DNA of 64,000 nt from Streptomyces pilosus. Its GTDB lineage: Bacteria > Actinomycetota > Actinomycetes > Streptomycetales > Streptomycetaceae. The translations under genes and the position numbers were made by a program. Below, piece after piece: positions 1 to 7,794 of this stretch (positions are counted from its first letter, which is position 1; the number at the start of each line of letters is the position of its first letter). The stretch spans positions 124,001 to 188,000 of the forward strand of contig NZ_BMTU01000012.1 in the NCBI RefSeq assembly GCF_014649835.1, given 5' to 3'. Below the pieces are notes generated by a model, which saw only the letters and a list, made by a program, of their open reading frames with translations, did no database searches and was not told where the DNA came from.

Positions 1-1
1 C

Positions 2-466
2 GGTTTCGCCATCGCCCAGGCCCGCCTCGGTCCGGGCCGGATCCACCACTGCATGCGGCTGATCGGCATGGCCGAACGGGCCATCGAGCTGATGTGCCGC
101 CGCGCGGCGTCCCGGGACGCGTTCGGCAAGGCGCTGGCGCAGCAGGGCGTGGTGCAGAACTGGATCGCCGACGCGCGGGTGGCGGTCGAACAGCTGCGGC
201 TGCTGGTGCTGAAGACGGCCTGGATGATGGACACCGTCGGCAACCGGGGCGCGCACACCGAGATCCAGGCCATCAAGATCGCCACCCCGCGCACGGTCGT
301 CGGCATCCTGGACCGCGCGATCCAGCTGTACGGGGCGGGCGGGGTCAGCCAGGACTTCCCGCTGGCCGAGCTGTACGCCGGTGCCCGCACGCTGATGATC
401 GCCGACGGGCCGGACGAGGTGCACCAGCGGTCGCTGGCGCGCCGGGAGCTGAAGAAGTACCTGTAG
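2..466 (+). CDS. Acyl-CoA dehydrogenase family protein, C-terminal part (5' end outside window)
   Basis: The reading frame is open from base 2 to the TAG at 464-466 and has no start in the window, so only about 154 C-terminal residues are visible. They form the all-alpha C-terminal domain of FAD-dependent acyl-CoA dehydrogenases: RLGPGRIHHCMRLIGMAERA, RDAFGKALAQQGVVQNWIAD, then the helical segment ending IQLYGAGGVSQDFPLAELYA and PDEVHQRSLARRELKKYL. The wording is closest to the bacterial enzymes related to long-chain or ACAD10/11-type dehydrogenases rather than butyryl-CoA dehydrogenase, but the substrate cannot be told. It ends 160 bp from a convergent TetR gene, so they may be functionally linked. 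Confidence 0.9.
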   Translation, partial: GFAIAQARLGPGRIHHCMRLIGMAERAIELMCRRAASRDAFGKALAQQGVVQNWIADARVAVEQLRLLVLKTAWMMDTVGNRGAHTEIQAIKIATPRTVVGILDRAIQLYGAGGVSQDFPLAELYAGARTLMIADGPDEVHQRSLARRELKKYL

Positions 467-483
467 CACCTGGAGGGCACGGC

Positions 484-515
484 GCCCGACGGGGCCGGGA
501 ACGGTGCCGTCGGGC
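484..515. terminator. Stem-loop between convergent acyl-CoA dehydrogenase and TetR genes
   Basis: A 9-bp perfect stem (GCCCGACGG / CCGTCGGGC) with a 14-base loop lies 18 bp after the dehydrogenase stop. There is no T-run, as is usual in Streptomyces, so the terminator role is inferred from position. Confidence 0.45.
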
Positions 516-625
516 CGCCGGCCGGGCCGACACGCACCCCGTCCCGGAGGACCTCGGACGGCCGCGGTACACGGACCCGGTCCCGCGTGGGCCGCCCGCG
601 CCGGGCGGGGGGCCCGGGCCGGGGG

Positions 626-1228
626 TCAGGGGCGCAGCGCGCGCAGCAGCAGGTCGGCCAGGTGGTCGGCCACCTGCTGGGGGCTGAGCGGGCCGTCGGG
701 GCGGTACCAGGTCGACAGGTGGTGCACGGAGCCGAAGTGGTAGTCGACCACGAGGTCGGCCGGGGTGGCCGTGGAGAAGACGCCCTCCCGCTGGCCCTCC
801 TCGATCAGCGCGCGGAAGCGTTCGTGGTAACGCCGGCGCTCGGCGCGGACCTGCTTGTTCTTCTCCGGGCTGAGGTGGTGCATGGAGCGGAAGAAGATCG
901 ACGCGTCGTCGAGGTTCTCGATCGTGGTGACGACGACGTCGGCCGCCGCGCCGCGCAGCCGCTGGTCGATCGGCTCGTCGGCGCCCGCGAAGTGGTCCAG
1001 GCGCTCCTGCTGGAGGCGCAGCACGCGCGCGTACACCTCGTGCAGCAGGTCGTCCTTGGAACCGAAGTAGTGGTACAGCGCCCCTTTGGTGACGCCGGCC
1101 GCCTCGACGATCTCCTGGACCGAGGTGCGGTCGTAGCCCTGCTCGGCGAAGAGCCGGGTGGCGGCGGCCAGGAGCCGCCGCGGCACGGGAGTCCCGTCGC
1201 CGTCCGTCGTCCTGGGCACTGTCGCCAC
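626..1228 (-). CDS. TetR/AcrR family transcriptional regulator
   Basis: A one-component repressor. The N-terminal helix-turn-helix reads RLLAAATRLFAEQGYDRTSV followed by EIVEAAGVTKGALYHYFGSK, the standard TetR DNA-binding block. The C-terminal ligand domain (IFFRSMHHLSPEKNKQVRAE and the following helices) resembles TetR regulators of lipid or acyl-CoA genes. The GTG at 1228 puts 15 residues ahead of the helix-turn-helix; another GTG at 1294 has a GGGAG ribosome site seven bases upstream and would add 22 residues, so the start is uncertain. The SDR gene lies 186 bp upstream on the same strand and may be co-transcribed. Confidence 0.88.
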   Translation of the reverse strand: MATVPRTTDGDGTPVPRRLLAAATRLFAEQGYDRTSVQEIVEAAGVTKGALYHYFGSKDDLLHEVYARVLRLQQERLDHFAGADEPIDQRLRGAAADVVVTTIENLDDASIFFRSMHHLSPEKNKQVRAERRRYHERFRALIEEGQREGVFSTATPADLVVDYHFGSVHHLSTWYRPDGPLSPQQVADHLADLLLRALRP

Positions 1229-1414
1229 CCGCCTTTCCGTGTCGCTGTCAGTCGTCGGTCGGGGAACGCGTTTCCCGACGGAGGATCTTCCCACTGTCCG
1301 CTCCCGCCGCGTGCGGCAGGACCTGCGCGGGGCGCGGCCGCGCGCGGAGGGCCAGTCTGCCGCCGCCCCGCGCGGCGGGCGCGACCGGGTCCCCTCCGGC
1401 GCCGGGCCGGCCCG

Positions 1415-2188
1415 TCAGCCGGTCGCCTCCCACTGCTGCTGGATGCGGTTCATGCCGGAGAGCCAGCGGTCCGGCTCGGCGGCGCGGGCCCGGTAGTACT
1501 CGGCGACCTCCGGGTGCGGGAGGATCAGGAAGCGGTCCTCCTCGATGCCGCGGAAGAGGGCGTCGGCGACGTCGTCGGGTTCGATGGCGGTCGGCCTGAG
1601 GACCAGGTCGCCCGCGCTGCCGCTGGCGTCGAGCATGTCCGTGCGCACGCCCTGCGGGCAGATCGCGTGCACCTTCACCCCGCGGTGGCGGTAGGTGAGG
1701 GACAGCCACTCGGCGAAGGCGTACGCGCCGTGCTTGGTGACGCTGTAGGGCGCGGTGCCGATCATGGTGAGGAGTCCGGCGGCGGAGACGGTGGAGACGA
1801 AGCGGCCGCTGCCGCGTTCCAGCCAGTCCGGCAGCAGCGCGTGGGCCGCGCGGACGTGCGCCATGACGTTGACGTCCCAGGAGAGGGCCCAGCCCTGCTC
1901 GTCGAGGGGTTCTCCGGGCCGCCCGCCGTCGCGGCCGACGCCCGCGTTGGCGCAGTAGACGTCGATCGTCCCGCCGAGTGCCTCGCGGGCCTCCTCGACG
2001 ACCGAGGAGGCGTCGCCCGGGACCGCGACGCCGCCGATCTCGTCGGCGACGCTCTTCGCCCGGCCGGCGTCCAGGTCGTTGACCACGACCTGCGCGCCCC
2101 GGTCGGCGAAGCGGCGGGCGACGGCCGCCCCGATGCCGCCCCCGGCTCCCGTGACGACCACCTTCGCACCCTGCTCGGCTTGCACCAT
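1415..2188 (-). CDS. SDR family NAD(P)-dependent oxidoreductase
   Basis: A classical short-chain dehydrogenase of 257 residues. It shows the Rossmann glycine motif (VVVTGAGGGIGAAVARRFAD), the ribose-binding region NDLD, the CANAGVG segment (variant of NNAG), and the catalytic Ser-Tyr-Lys (STVSAAG, then YSVTKHGAYAF). Substrate is unknown; the TetR downstream and the neighbouring acyl-CoA dehydrogenase suggest lipid or hydroxyacyl catabolism. ATG 2188 has AAGGAG just upstream; the longer open frame to 2332 lacks this and runs through the promoter region. A TetR-like palindrome lies 46 bp upstream of the start. Confidence 0.9.
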   Translation of the reverse strand: MVQAEQGAKVVVTGAGGGIGAAVARRFADRGAQVVVNDLDAGRAKSVADEIGGVAVPGDASSVVEEAREALGGTIDVYCANAGVGRDGGRPGEPLDEQGWALSWDVNVMAHVRAAHALLPDWLERGSGRFVSTVSAAGLLTMIGTAPYSVTKHGAYAFAEWLSLTYRHRGVKVHAICPQGVRTDMLDASGSAGDLVLRPTAIEPDDVADALFRGIEEDRFLILPHPEVAEYYRARAAEPDRWLSGMNRIQQQWEATG

Positions 2189-2234
2189 CGGACTCCTTCG
2201 ACGCGGCTCCCAGCGGTTTCCGGGCGCCAGACTA

Positions 2235-2244
2235 ACCGGTCGGT
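2235..2244. promoter_or_regulatory. ACCG-NN-CGGT palindrome upstream of the SDR gene
   Basis: The sequence ACCGGTCGGT has two 4-base arms separated by two bases, in the 169-bp gap between the SDR gene and the divergent NamZ-like gene. Its complement, ACCGACCGGT, recurs at 21388-21397 upstream of the molybdopterin oxidoreductase. The form is typical of TetR-family operators; which regulator binds is inference. Confidence 0.4.
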
Positions 2245-2357
2245 ATGCCCGGTGGAAGAGGTCTTCGGCGGGGGACCGGTGCGGTGCGTTCCCCGGGCCG
2301 GTCACGCGCGCTAGCGTGCGTGTGCATGACACCCGCCGCGATCACGGAGGTCGCCGT

Positions 2358-3611
2358 ATGAAGCTGTCCAGACGGAGCCTGCTCGCCACCACCACGGCCG
2401 CGGTCGCGGCCTCCGCCGCACCGGCGGCCGCCGCGTCCGCGCGAGCGCGGCACGGGGCGGGCCGCAGGCTGCGCACCGGGTTCGAGCGGCTCGCGGCGGA
2501 CGGTTACGCGCTGCTCGCCGGGCGGCGCGTGGGCGTGGTCACCAACCCGACCGGCGTCACCCGGGACGTGCGGCACATCGTCGACGTCATGCACGCCGAC
2601 GACCGGGTCGACCTGATCGCCGTCTTCGGCCCCGAGCACGGGTTCCGGGGCACCGCGCAGGCGGGCGGCTCCGAGGGCCGCCACGACGACCCGGCGACCG
2701 GCCTTCCGGTCTACGACACGTACCTGAAGAGGGGTCAGGAACTCGCCGACATCTTCACCGCCTCCGGCGTGGACACGGTGGTCTTCGACATCCAGGACGC
2801 CGGCGCGCGCTTCTACACCTACATCTGGACCCTGTTCGACTGCATGGAGTCGGCACGGCTCGCGGGCACGTCGTTCGTGGTCCTGGACCGGCCCAACCCG
2901 GTGTCCGGGCGGGCCGCGCTGGGTCCGGTGCTGCACGAGGAGTTCGCGACCTTCGTCGGACGGCGGCCGATCTCCCAGGCGCACGGGATGACCGTGGCGG
3001 AGCTGGCGCGGCTGTTCAACGGGGAGTTCCTCGAGGCACCGGTGGCGCTGGAGACGGTGGGGATGTCGGGCTGGAGGCGCTCGGACTTCTACGACGCCTC
3101 GGGGCTGCCGTGGGTGCCGCCGAGCCCGAACATGCCGACGCCGGAGACGGCGCTGGTGTACTCCGGCACGTGCCTGTTCGAGGGGACGAACCTGTCGGAG
3201 GGGCGCGGCACCACCCGGCCGTTCGAGCTGCTGGGCGCGGACGGGATCGACGGGGGCTGGGCGGCGGCGGCGAACGGGCTGGGCCTGGCCGGGGTCCGCT
3301 TCCGTGAGGCGTACTTCGCGCCGACGTTCTCCAAGTTCCAGGGCAGGACGATCGGGGGCGTGCAGCTTCACGTGCACGACCGGGAGGCGTTCGACCCGGT
3401 GCGCACCGGGATCGGGCTGCTGATCACCGCCAAGCGGTCGTGGAGCGGCTTCGCCTGGCGCCCGGACCACTGGATCGACAAGCTCACCGGCTCCACGCTC
3501 GTGCGCACGATGATCGACGCGGGGGCGGACACCGACGAGGTGGCCGGCGGCTGGCAGGAGGAGCTGGCGGAGTTTCGGAGGACGCGGCGGGAGTACCTGC
3601 TCTACCGCTGA
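2358..3611 (+). CDS. Secreted exo-beta-N-acetylmuramidase NamZ-like (DUF1343) protein
   Basis: A 417-residue exported protein. It begins MKLSRRSLLATTTAAVAASA, with a twin-arginine motif (SRRSLL) and an Ala-rich segment, so Tat export is likely. The body is a DUF1343 protein: GRRVGVVTNPTGVTRD, VFGPEHGFRGTAQAG, LPVYDTY, VFDIQDAGARFYTYIWTL, VLDRPNPVSG and FEGTNLSEGRGTTRPFE are family hallmarks. DUF1343 was assigned exo-beta-N-acetylmuramidase activity (NamZ) in Bacillus, releasing MurNAc from peptidoglycan fragments; a cell-wall recycling role here is inferred. ATG 2358 is preceded by GGAGG. A perfect hairpin follows the stop. Confidence 0.88.
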   Translation: MKLSRRSLLATTTAAVAASAAPAAAASARARHGAGRRLRTGFERLAADGYALLAGRRVGVVTNPTGVTRDVRHIVDVMHADDRVDLIAVFGPEHGFRGTAQAGGSEGRHDDPATGLPVYDTYLKRGQELADIFTASGVDTVVFDIQDAGARFYTYIWTLFDCMESARLAGTSFVVLDRPNPVSGRAALGPVLHEEFATFVGRRPISQAHGMTVAELARLFNGEFLEAPVALETVGMSGWRRSDFYDASGLPWVPPSPNMPTPETALVYSGTCLFEGTNLSEGRGTTRPFELLGADGIDGGWAAAANGLGLAGVRFREAYFAPTFSKFQGRTIGGVQLHVHDREAFDPVRTGIGLLITAKRSWSGFAWRPDHWIDKLTGSTLVRTMIDAGADTDEVAGGWQEELAEFRRTRREYLLYR

Positions 3612-3630
3612 GCGGCGGGACGGTGGTGCG

Positions 3631-3667
3631 GACGGCGGCGGGTCGCGGACGGCGACCCGCCGCCGTC
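3631..3667. terminator. Strong hairpin after the NamZ-like gene
   Basis: A perfect 15-bp stem (left arm 3631-3645 GACGGCGGCGGGTCG, right arm 3653-3667) with a 7-base loop, beginning 20 bp after the stop. GC-rich stems without T-runs serve as terminators in Streptomyces. Confidence 0.8.
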
Positions 3668-4065
3668 GCATCTGGCGCGAAACCGCCGGCACCCCTGGTG
3701 ACCTGCGGTGTCACCGCTGCGGACGGTGCCTTCCGGAGCGCCGGGTCCGGCGGATCGGAGAGCGGTGTGCATATCGGCCGGTTCTTCAGGAACCCGTGGA
3801 GGCCGCGGGGAGTTCTCAGGCTGACGAGGGAGAGCTCCTCCCCTGCGGGAGGGCGCGCGGCGCGGAGCCGCCGGCGTCCCCGTGGACGACCACAACTGAA
3901 GTGCGCGCCGGGGGAGTTGGCCCGCGAGCCCCGTGGCCGGCTGATGGGGGCCATCGGAAAAGGGATGGAGCCGATTCGCGTGTCGATACGTCTACTCGGC
4001 GACGTCCGTTCGACGACGCCGAAGTGACCGGATTACAGGTGCAGGTGTGACGGAGGTGCAGGACG
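3668..4065. other. Intergenic region, no gene recognised
   Basis: About 400 bp between the NamZ terminator and the zinc-ribbon hypothetical gene. The short open frames here have no family signature or consistent codon bias. It presumably holds the promoter of the downstream gene, but I cannot assign -35/-10 boxes. Confidence 0.4.
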
Positions 4066-4668
4066 ATGGCCGGTTTCCGGAGTCTGGCGAGACAGGTCCG
4101 AGATCCGCGGTGTGATCTCGCGCTGCGGCGCTACTCGCTGCGCAAGTGCCTCGAGCGGTTCGCTCCCTACGGGCACAGGGCGACCTGGGACCATCTGTGT
4201 GCGCGAGCCGGGTTCGATCCCGAGGACCGCTCCGTCGACCCGGTGCGGCTCGTGGCCGCGCTGGACGAGCTGGAGGAGGCCCGGGCGGTCTGGCTGGCCT
4301 ATGAGAGGGAGTTCGCGAAGCGGCGCAGGAGGGAGAAGCACGACGGGCTGCGCAGGCCGGGCAGCGTGGACGACTGGCACCGGCTGACCTGGGGCGGTTT
4401 CGGTGTGGCCTGGTGCGACGATCCGCGGGTGCATCCGCGCGAGCCGCTGGCCGAGGTGCTGCGGCGGCTGATCGCCGCGCTGGAGCGCGAGCCGGGTACG
4501 GTCTGCCCCGTGTGCCGGGGGGAACGGCTCGTGTGGCGCCACGACCTGGATCACGAGCCCTCGGCGGGCCCGGTGTGCGCGGACTGCGGGATCCTGGTGC
4601 CGCGCCCCGTGCTCACCCCGGGTGCTCTGGCGGACTCCCGCCGGGTGAGGCAGCTGGTGTCGGCCTGA
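4066..4668 (+). CDS. Hypothetical protein with C-terminal zinc ribbon
   Basis: I do not recognise this 200-residue protein. The N-terminal two thirds is helical and charged (RYSLRKCLERFAPYGHRATW, DELEEARAVWLAYEREFAKR with a run RRRREK). The C-terminus has two CxxC pairs, CPVC and CADC, 27 residues apart, flanking a His-Asp-rich loop (RHDLDHEP), typical of a zinc ribbon that could contact nucleic acid. GC bias supports a real gene. It precedes the RNA ligase gene by 163 bp in the same direction, so an RNA-related role is possible but unproven. Confidence 0.75.
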   Translation: MAGFRSLARQVRDPRCDLALRRYSLRKCLERFAPYGHRATWDHLCARAGFDPEDRSVDPVRLVAALDELEEARAVWLAYEREFAKRRRREKHDGLRRPGSVDDWHRLTWGGFGVAWCDDPRVHPREPLAEVLRRLIAALEREPGTVCPVCRGERLVWRHDLDHEPSAGPVCADCGILVPRPVLTPGALADSRRVRQLVSA

Positions 4669-4831
4669 CGAGGAGCGGAGCGGGCAGCGGAAGGCGTCGG
4701 GGTGCGCAGGGGATGCCGCACCCTCGACGGCTCCCGGGACCGTAGCAGGCGGTAAACGGGTCGTTCCAGGGCTTTGTGATGCGGACAGTGGGGGGCGATG
4801 AAACGCACCTGAGAGCCCTGGGAGCTGTCCG

Positions 4832-5899
4832 ATGTCGACGCTGCGCGTCACCGCCGAAGTCCTGACCGTCCACGATCACCCGGGCGCCGACGCCCTCGAA
4901 CTGGCCCAGGTGGGCCTGTACCGGGCCGTCGTCGCCAGCGGCGCCTACCGCACCGGCGACGTGGCGGTGTACATCCCCGAGCAGTCCGTGCTGCCGGCCG
5001 GACTGATCGAGGAGCTGGGACTGACCGGGCGCCTGGCGGGCAAGGACCGCGACCGGGTCAAGGCGGTCCGGCTGCGCGGAGAGCTGTCGCAGGGCATCGT
5101 GTGCCGGCCGAAGGCGCTCGCGGACACCGACCTGGTACGGGCCGCCGCCGACGGCACCGACTTCGCGGAGCTGCTGGGCATCACCAAGTGGGTGCCGCCG
5201 GTCCCGCCGAGCATGAGCGGCGACGTGGAGTCGGCGCCGGATCTGCTGCCGTGGGTCGACATCGAGAACATCCGGCGCCACCCGGACATCTTCGCCCCCG
5301 GGGAGCCCGTGGTGCTCACCGAGAAGCTGCACGGCACGGCCTGTCTGCTGACGTATTGCGCCGCGGAGGACCGGGTGCACGTCTCCTCCAAGGGGTTCGG
5401 TGCCAGGTCGCTGGCGCTGCGGGAGGACCCGCGCAACCTGTACTGGCGTGCGGTGCGTGCCCACGGTGTGGCCGAGGCCGCCGCGGAGCTCGCCGCCCGG
5501 CTGGGCGCGCGGCGGGTCGGTGTCTTCGGCGAGGTGTACGGCGCGGGCGTCCAGGACCTGGCCTACGGCGCGGACGGGCGGCGCGACACCCTCGGGTACG
5601 CGGTGTTCGACGTGTCCGCGGAGATCGACGGCCGGGTGCGCTGGCTGGACGCGGCCGCGCTGCTGGAGGGCCGGCTGCCGCTGGTGCCGCGGCTGTTCTC
5701 CGGCCCGTACGACGGTGAGCGGGTGCTGGAGATCGCCAGTGGCCGGGAGACGGTGTCCGGGCGGGGGCTGCACCTGCGGGAGGGCGTGGTGATCCGGCCG
5801 GCGGTCGAGCGGCACAGTCCGGTCACCGGCGGCCGCGCGATAGCCAAGGCCGTGAGCCCGGCCTATCTGACCCGCAAGGGCGGCACCGAGTACGAGTGA
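4832..5899 (+). CDS. RNA ligase (ATP), Rnl5/DraRnl-like
   Basis: A 355-residue ATP-dependent nucleotidyltransferase. Motif I is EKLHGT with Lys165 as predicted adenylylated nucleophile, motif III/IIIa is GVFGEVYG (Glu234), motif IV is EGVVIRP (Glu317) and motif V AIAKAVSP (Lys339). The region before motif I (residues 1-120, VAVYIPEQSVLP, VKAVRLRGELSQGIV) matches the N-terminal OB-fold module of the Deinococcus DraRnl family, which seals 3'-OH/5'-PO4 RNA nicks, especially RNA strands bridged by DNA. Length matches (DraRnl is about 342). Its role in Streptomyces is unknown; RNA repair or sealing of ribonucleotide-containing nicks is the usual suggestion. It ends with its own strong terminator. 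Confidence 0.88.
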   Translation: MSTLRVTAEVLTVHDHPGADALELAQVGLYRAVVASGAYRTGDVAVYIPEQSVLPAGLIEELGLTGRLAGKDRDRVKAVRLRGELSQGIVCRPKALADTDLVRAAADGTDFAELLGITKWVPPVPPSMSGDVESAPDLLPWVDIENIRRHPDIFAPGEPVVLTEKLHGTACLLTYCAAEDRVHVSSKGFGARSLALREDPRNLYWRAVRAHGVAEAAAELAARLGARRVGVFGEVYGAGVQDLAYGADGRRDTLGYAVFDVSAEIDGRVRWLDAAALLEGRLPLVPRLFSGPYDGERVLEIASGRETVSGRGLHLREGVVIRPAVERHSPVTGGRAIAKAVSPAYLTRKGGTEYE

Positions 5900-5908
5900 G
5901 CGGCACAG

Positions 5909-5952
5909 GCGGGTGCGCGGGCGGCGGCGGGGGACGCCGCCCGCGCACCCGC
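5909..5952. terminator. Hairpin between convergent RNA ligase and soxR genes
   Basis: A perfect 18-bp stem (left 5909-5926, right 5935-5952) with an 8-base loop, starting 10 bp after the ligase stop. It can serve both convergent genes. Confidence 0.85.
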
Positions 5953-5953
5953 G

Positions 5954-5995
5954 TCCGGTCCCAAGAGTCCTCCTTCCGGTCCTAGGAGTCCTCCT
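5954..5995. repeat. Two-copy 21-bp tandem repeat at the 3' end of soxR
   Basis: Units at 5954-5974 and 5975-5995 differ at two positions. The soxR stop codon (5982-5984) lies inside the second unit, so the duplication added a copy of the KEDS-coding tail just beyond the stop. Confidence 0.75.
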
Positions 5996-6458
5996 TCCGC
6001 CCGGCCCTCTCGGCCATGAGCCGCGACCCGGCGCGGCGCTCGCCCGCGATGTCGTCCGGGTTGGACAGGACGCAGCTGTCCAGGGAGAGGCAGCCGCAGC
6101 CGATGCAGTCGGTGAGGTGGTCGCGCAGGCGGTTGAGCTGCCGGATGCGCTCGTCGAGCTCGGAGCGCCAGGTCTCGGACAGGTGCGCCCAGTCGTCCCG
6201 GGTGGGCGTGCGCTCCTCGGGCAGTTCGGCGAGCGCCGCGCGGATCGTGGCGAGGGGAATGCCGACACGCTGGGCGGCGCGGATGAAGGCCACCCGGCGC
6301 AGCGTGTCGCGGCTGTAGCGGCGCTGGTTGCCGGGGGTGCGGCGGCTGCTGATCAGGCCCTTGGACTCGTAGAAGTGCAGGGCCGATACGGCGGCGCCGC
6401 TGCGGGCGGAGAGCTGGCCGACCGTGAGCTCGTGGATCTTCTCTGGAATCCGTTGCAC
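5982..6458 (-). CDS. soxR: Redox-sensitive transcriptional activator SoxR
   Basis: A MerR-family activator of 158 residues. The winged-helix N-terminus reads LTVGQLSARSGAAVSALHFY then ESKGLISSRRTPGNQRRYSR. The [2Fe-2S] cluster motif CxxCxCx5C is complete (Cys118, Cys121, Cys123, Cys129), which separates SoxR from other MerR proteins. In Streptomyces, SoxR responds to redox-active pigments such as actinorhodin and controls a small set of oxidoreductase and transport genes rather than soxS. I saw no clear SoxR box here. It is divergent from the maoC gene with a 130-bp gap. Confidence 0.95.
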   Translation of the reverse strand: MQRIPEKIHELTVGQLSARSGAAVSALHFYESKGLISSRRTPGNQRRYSRDTLRRVAFIRAAQRVGIPLATIRAALAELPEERTPTRDDWAHLSETWRSELDERIRQLNRLRDHLTDCIGCGCLSLDSCVLSNPDDIAGERRAGSRLMAERAGRKEDS

Positions 6459-6495
6459 TCCTCGACCCTACCCACCCTCCTCGCGCCCGGTGCCG

Positions 6496-6538
6496 TTGAC
6501 AGGGACCCCCGGGCCGACCATGCTAAGCAGTTGCTTAG
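6496..6538 (+). promoter_or_regulatory. Promoter with overlapping palindromic operator before maoC
   Basis: TTGACA at 6496-6501 is a consensus -35 box. The palindrome CTAAGCAGTTGCTTAG (6523-6538, seven of eight arm bases symmetric) begins 21 bases later and overlaps the expected -10 position. A repressor on it would block the promoter. The convergent TetR gene at 7047-7685 is the likely regulator, by inference from context. Confidence 0.6.
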
Positions 6539-6588
6539 GCATGCGCACGCGGATGCGCCTGCGACTACGTGACGCGAGAGGCCGGGAC

Positions 6589-7050
6589 ATGGCAGAGCCG
6601 AGGATCTTCACGTCCGTCGACGACCTGAAGGCGGCGGTGGGCGAGCAGCTGGGACACACCGACTGGCTGGAGGTCGACCAGAAGCGGATCGACCTGTTCG
6701 CCGACGCCACCGGGGACCACCAGTGGATCCACGTCGACCCCGAGAAGGCAGCGGCCGGGCCGTTCGGGACGACCATCGCGCACGGCTATCTGACGCTGTC
6801 GCTGCTGCCGCTGTTCGGCCCGCAGCTGATCTCCGTCGAGGGCGTGAGGATGGGCGTCAACTACGGCACCAACAAGGTGCGCTTCCCCGCTCCGGTGCCG
6901 GTCGGCTCCCGGGTGCGCGCCACCGCGACGATCACCGGCGTGGACGAGGTGGCGGGCGGCGTCCAGGTGACCACGGCGTTCACCGTGGAGCGCGAGGGCG
7001 GCGACAAGCCGGTGTGCGTGGCCGAGTCGGTGGCCCGCTACTACCTCTAG
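6589..7050 (+). CDS. MaoC family (R)-specific enoyl-CoA hydratase-like protein
   Basis: A single hot-dog domain of 153 residues. The hydratase-2 motif is present: FADATGDHQWIHVDPEKAAA then GPFGTTIAHGYLTLSLLPLF, with Asp and His in the positions used for catalysis. Such proteins hydrate (2E)-enoyl-CoA to (R)-3-hydroxyacyl-CoA or act on related acyl substrates; the chain length cannot be told. Its stop overlaps the convergent TetR stop by four bases, and a TetR-type palindrome covers its promoter, so the two genes probably form a regulator-target pair. Confidence 0.9.
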   Translation: MAEPRIFTSVDDLKAAVGEQLGHTDWLEVDQKRIDLFADATGDHQWIHVDPEKAAAGPFGTTIAHGYLTLSLLPLFGPQLISVEGVRMGVNYGTNKVRFPAPVPVGSRVRATATITGVDEVAGGVQVTTAFTVEREGGDKPVCVAESVARYYL

Positions 7051-7685
7051 GCGGCGCCCGTCCCCCGGGCCCCCACCATCCTGAGCACGAGGTCGGCGTA
7101 CAGCTCGCCGACCTCCTCGGGGGTGCGGGGTCCGTCGACGTTGAACCAGCGGGCGACGTCGATGCACAGGGAGAGCACGGCGAGCGTGGTGCCGCGGACG
7201 TCGGGGACGTCGAAGTCGCCCGAGCGCACCCCTTCCTCGATGATCCCGCGCACCTCGGCGTCGACCTGGCGCCGCAGGGCGAGGATCTCCGCGCGGGCGC
7301 CGGGTCCGAGCGAGTCCAGCTCGTACTGCACGACCCGGGCGGTGGTCCGGCCGCCCGCGTGCCAGCGGACGAAGGAGCTGACCGCGTCCGCGAGCCGCTC
7401 GGCCGGGGTGCCCTCGGCGCGGGCCGCCGTGCGCAGGATGTCCACGGCCTTCTCGTGGCCGATCCTGCTGATGCGGTGGAGCAGCTCTTCCTTGGTCTTG
7501 TAGTGGATGTAGAGCGCGGCCGGGCTCATCCCGGCGCGGCCCGCGATGTCGCGGGTCGTCGTGGCGTGGTAGCCGCGCTCCGCGAACGCCTCCACGGCGG
7601 CGAGCAGCAGCCGTCGGGCCGCGTCGGGCGTCACCTCACCCCACGGCTGCGCCTCACCGCCGGCCGTTTCCTCCGCCGTACTCAT
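7047..7685 (-). CDS. TetR/AcrR family regulator, probable repressor of maoC
   Basis: 212 residues. The helix-turn-helix block is RLLLAAVEAFAERGYHATTT then DIAGRAGMSPAALYIHYKTK. The C-terminal half (VVQYELDSLGPGARAEILAL, WFNVDGPRTPEEVGELYADL) resembles TetR regulators of acyl-CoA metabolism of the KstR2/FadR-like group. It is convergent with maoC, overlapping at the stop codons. The proposed operator is the palindrome at 6523-6538; no comparable palindrome is obvious at its own start. Confidence 0.9.
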   Translation of the reverse strand: MSTAEETAGGEAQPWGEVTPDAARRLLLAAVEAFAERGYHATTTRDIAGRAGMSPAALYIHYKTKEELLHRISRIGHEKAVDILRTAARAEGTPAERLADAVSSFVRWHAGGRTTARVVQYELDSLGPGARAEILALRRQVDAEVRGIIEEGVRSGDFDVPDVRGTTLAVLSLCIDVARWFNVDGPRTPEEVGELYADLVLRMVGARGTGAA

Positions 7686-7794
7686 CGCTCACCCCATTCG
7701 CTTGCAGGGACAACACCATACCGGCAAGGGTGAGCGGGCGCTTAGCGCCGGGTGCGGTGGATCGTGCCGCGGGCGGGAGGGGACGGCCGGCGGA

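Noticed and set aside
587..2314. Long plus-strand open frame opposite TetR and SDR genes
   Set aside because: It is a GC-bias shadow: Val/Ala/Arg/Gly-rich with no domain, while both minus-strand genes have clear families.
4205..4225. tRNA-like T-loop GGTTCGATCCC
   Set aside because: It is inside the zinc-ribbon coding sequence and no cloverleaf can be drawn around it.
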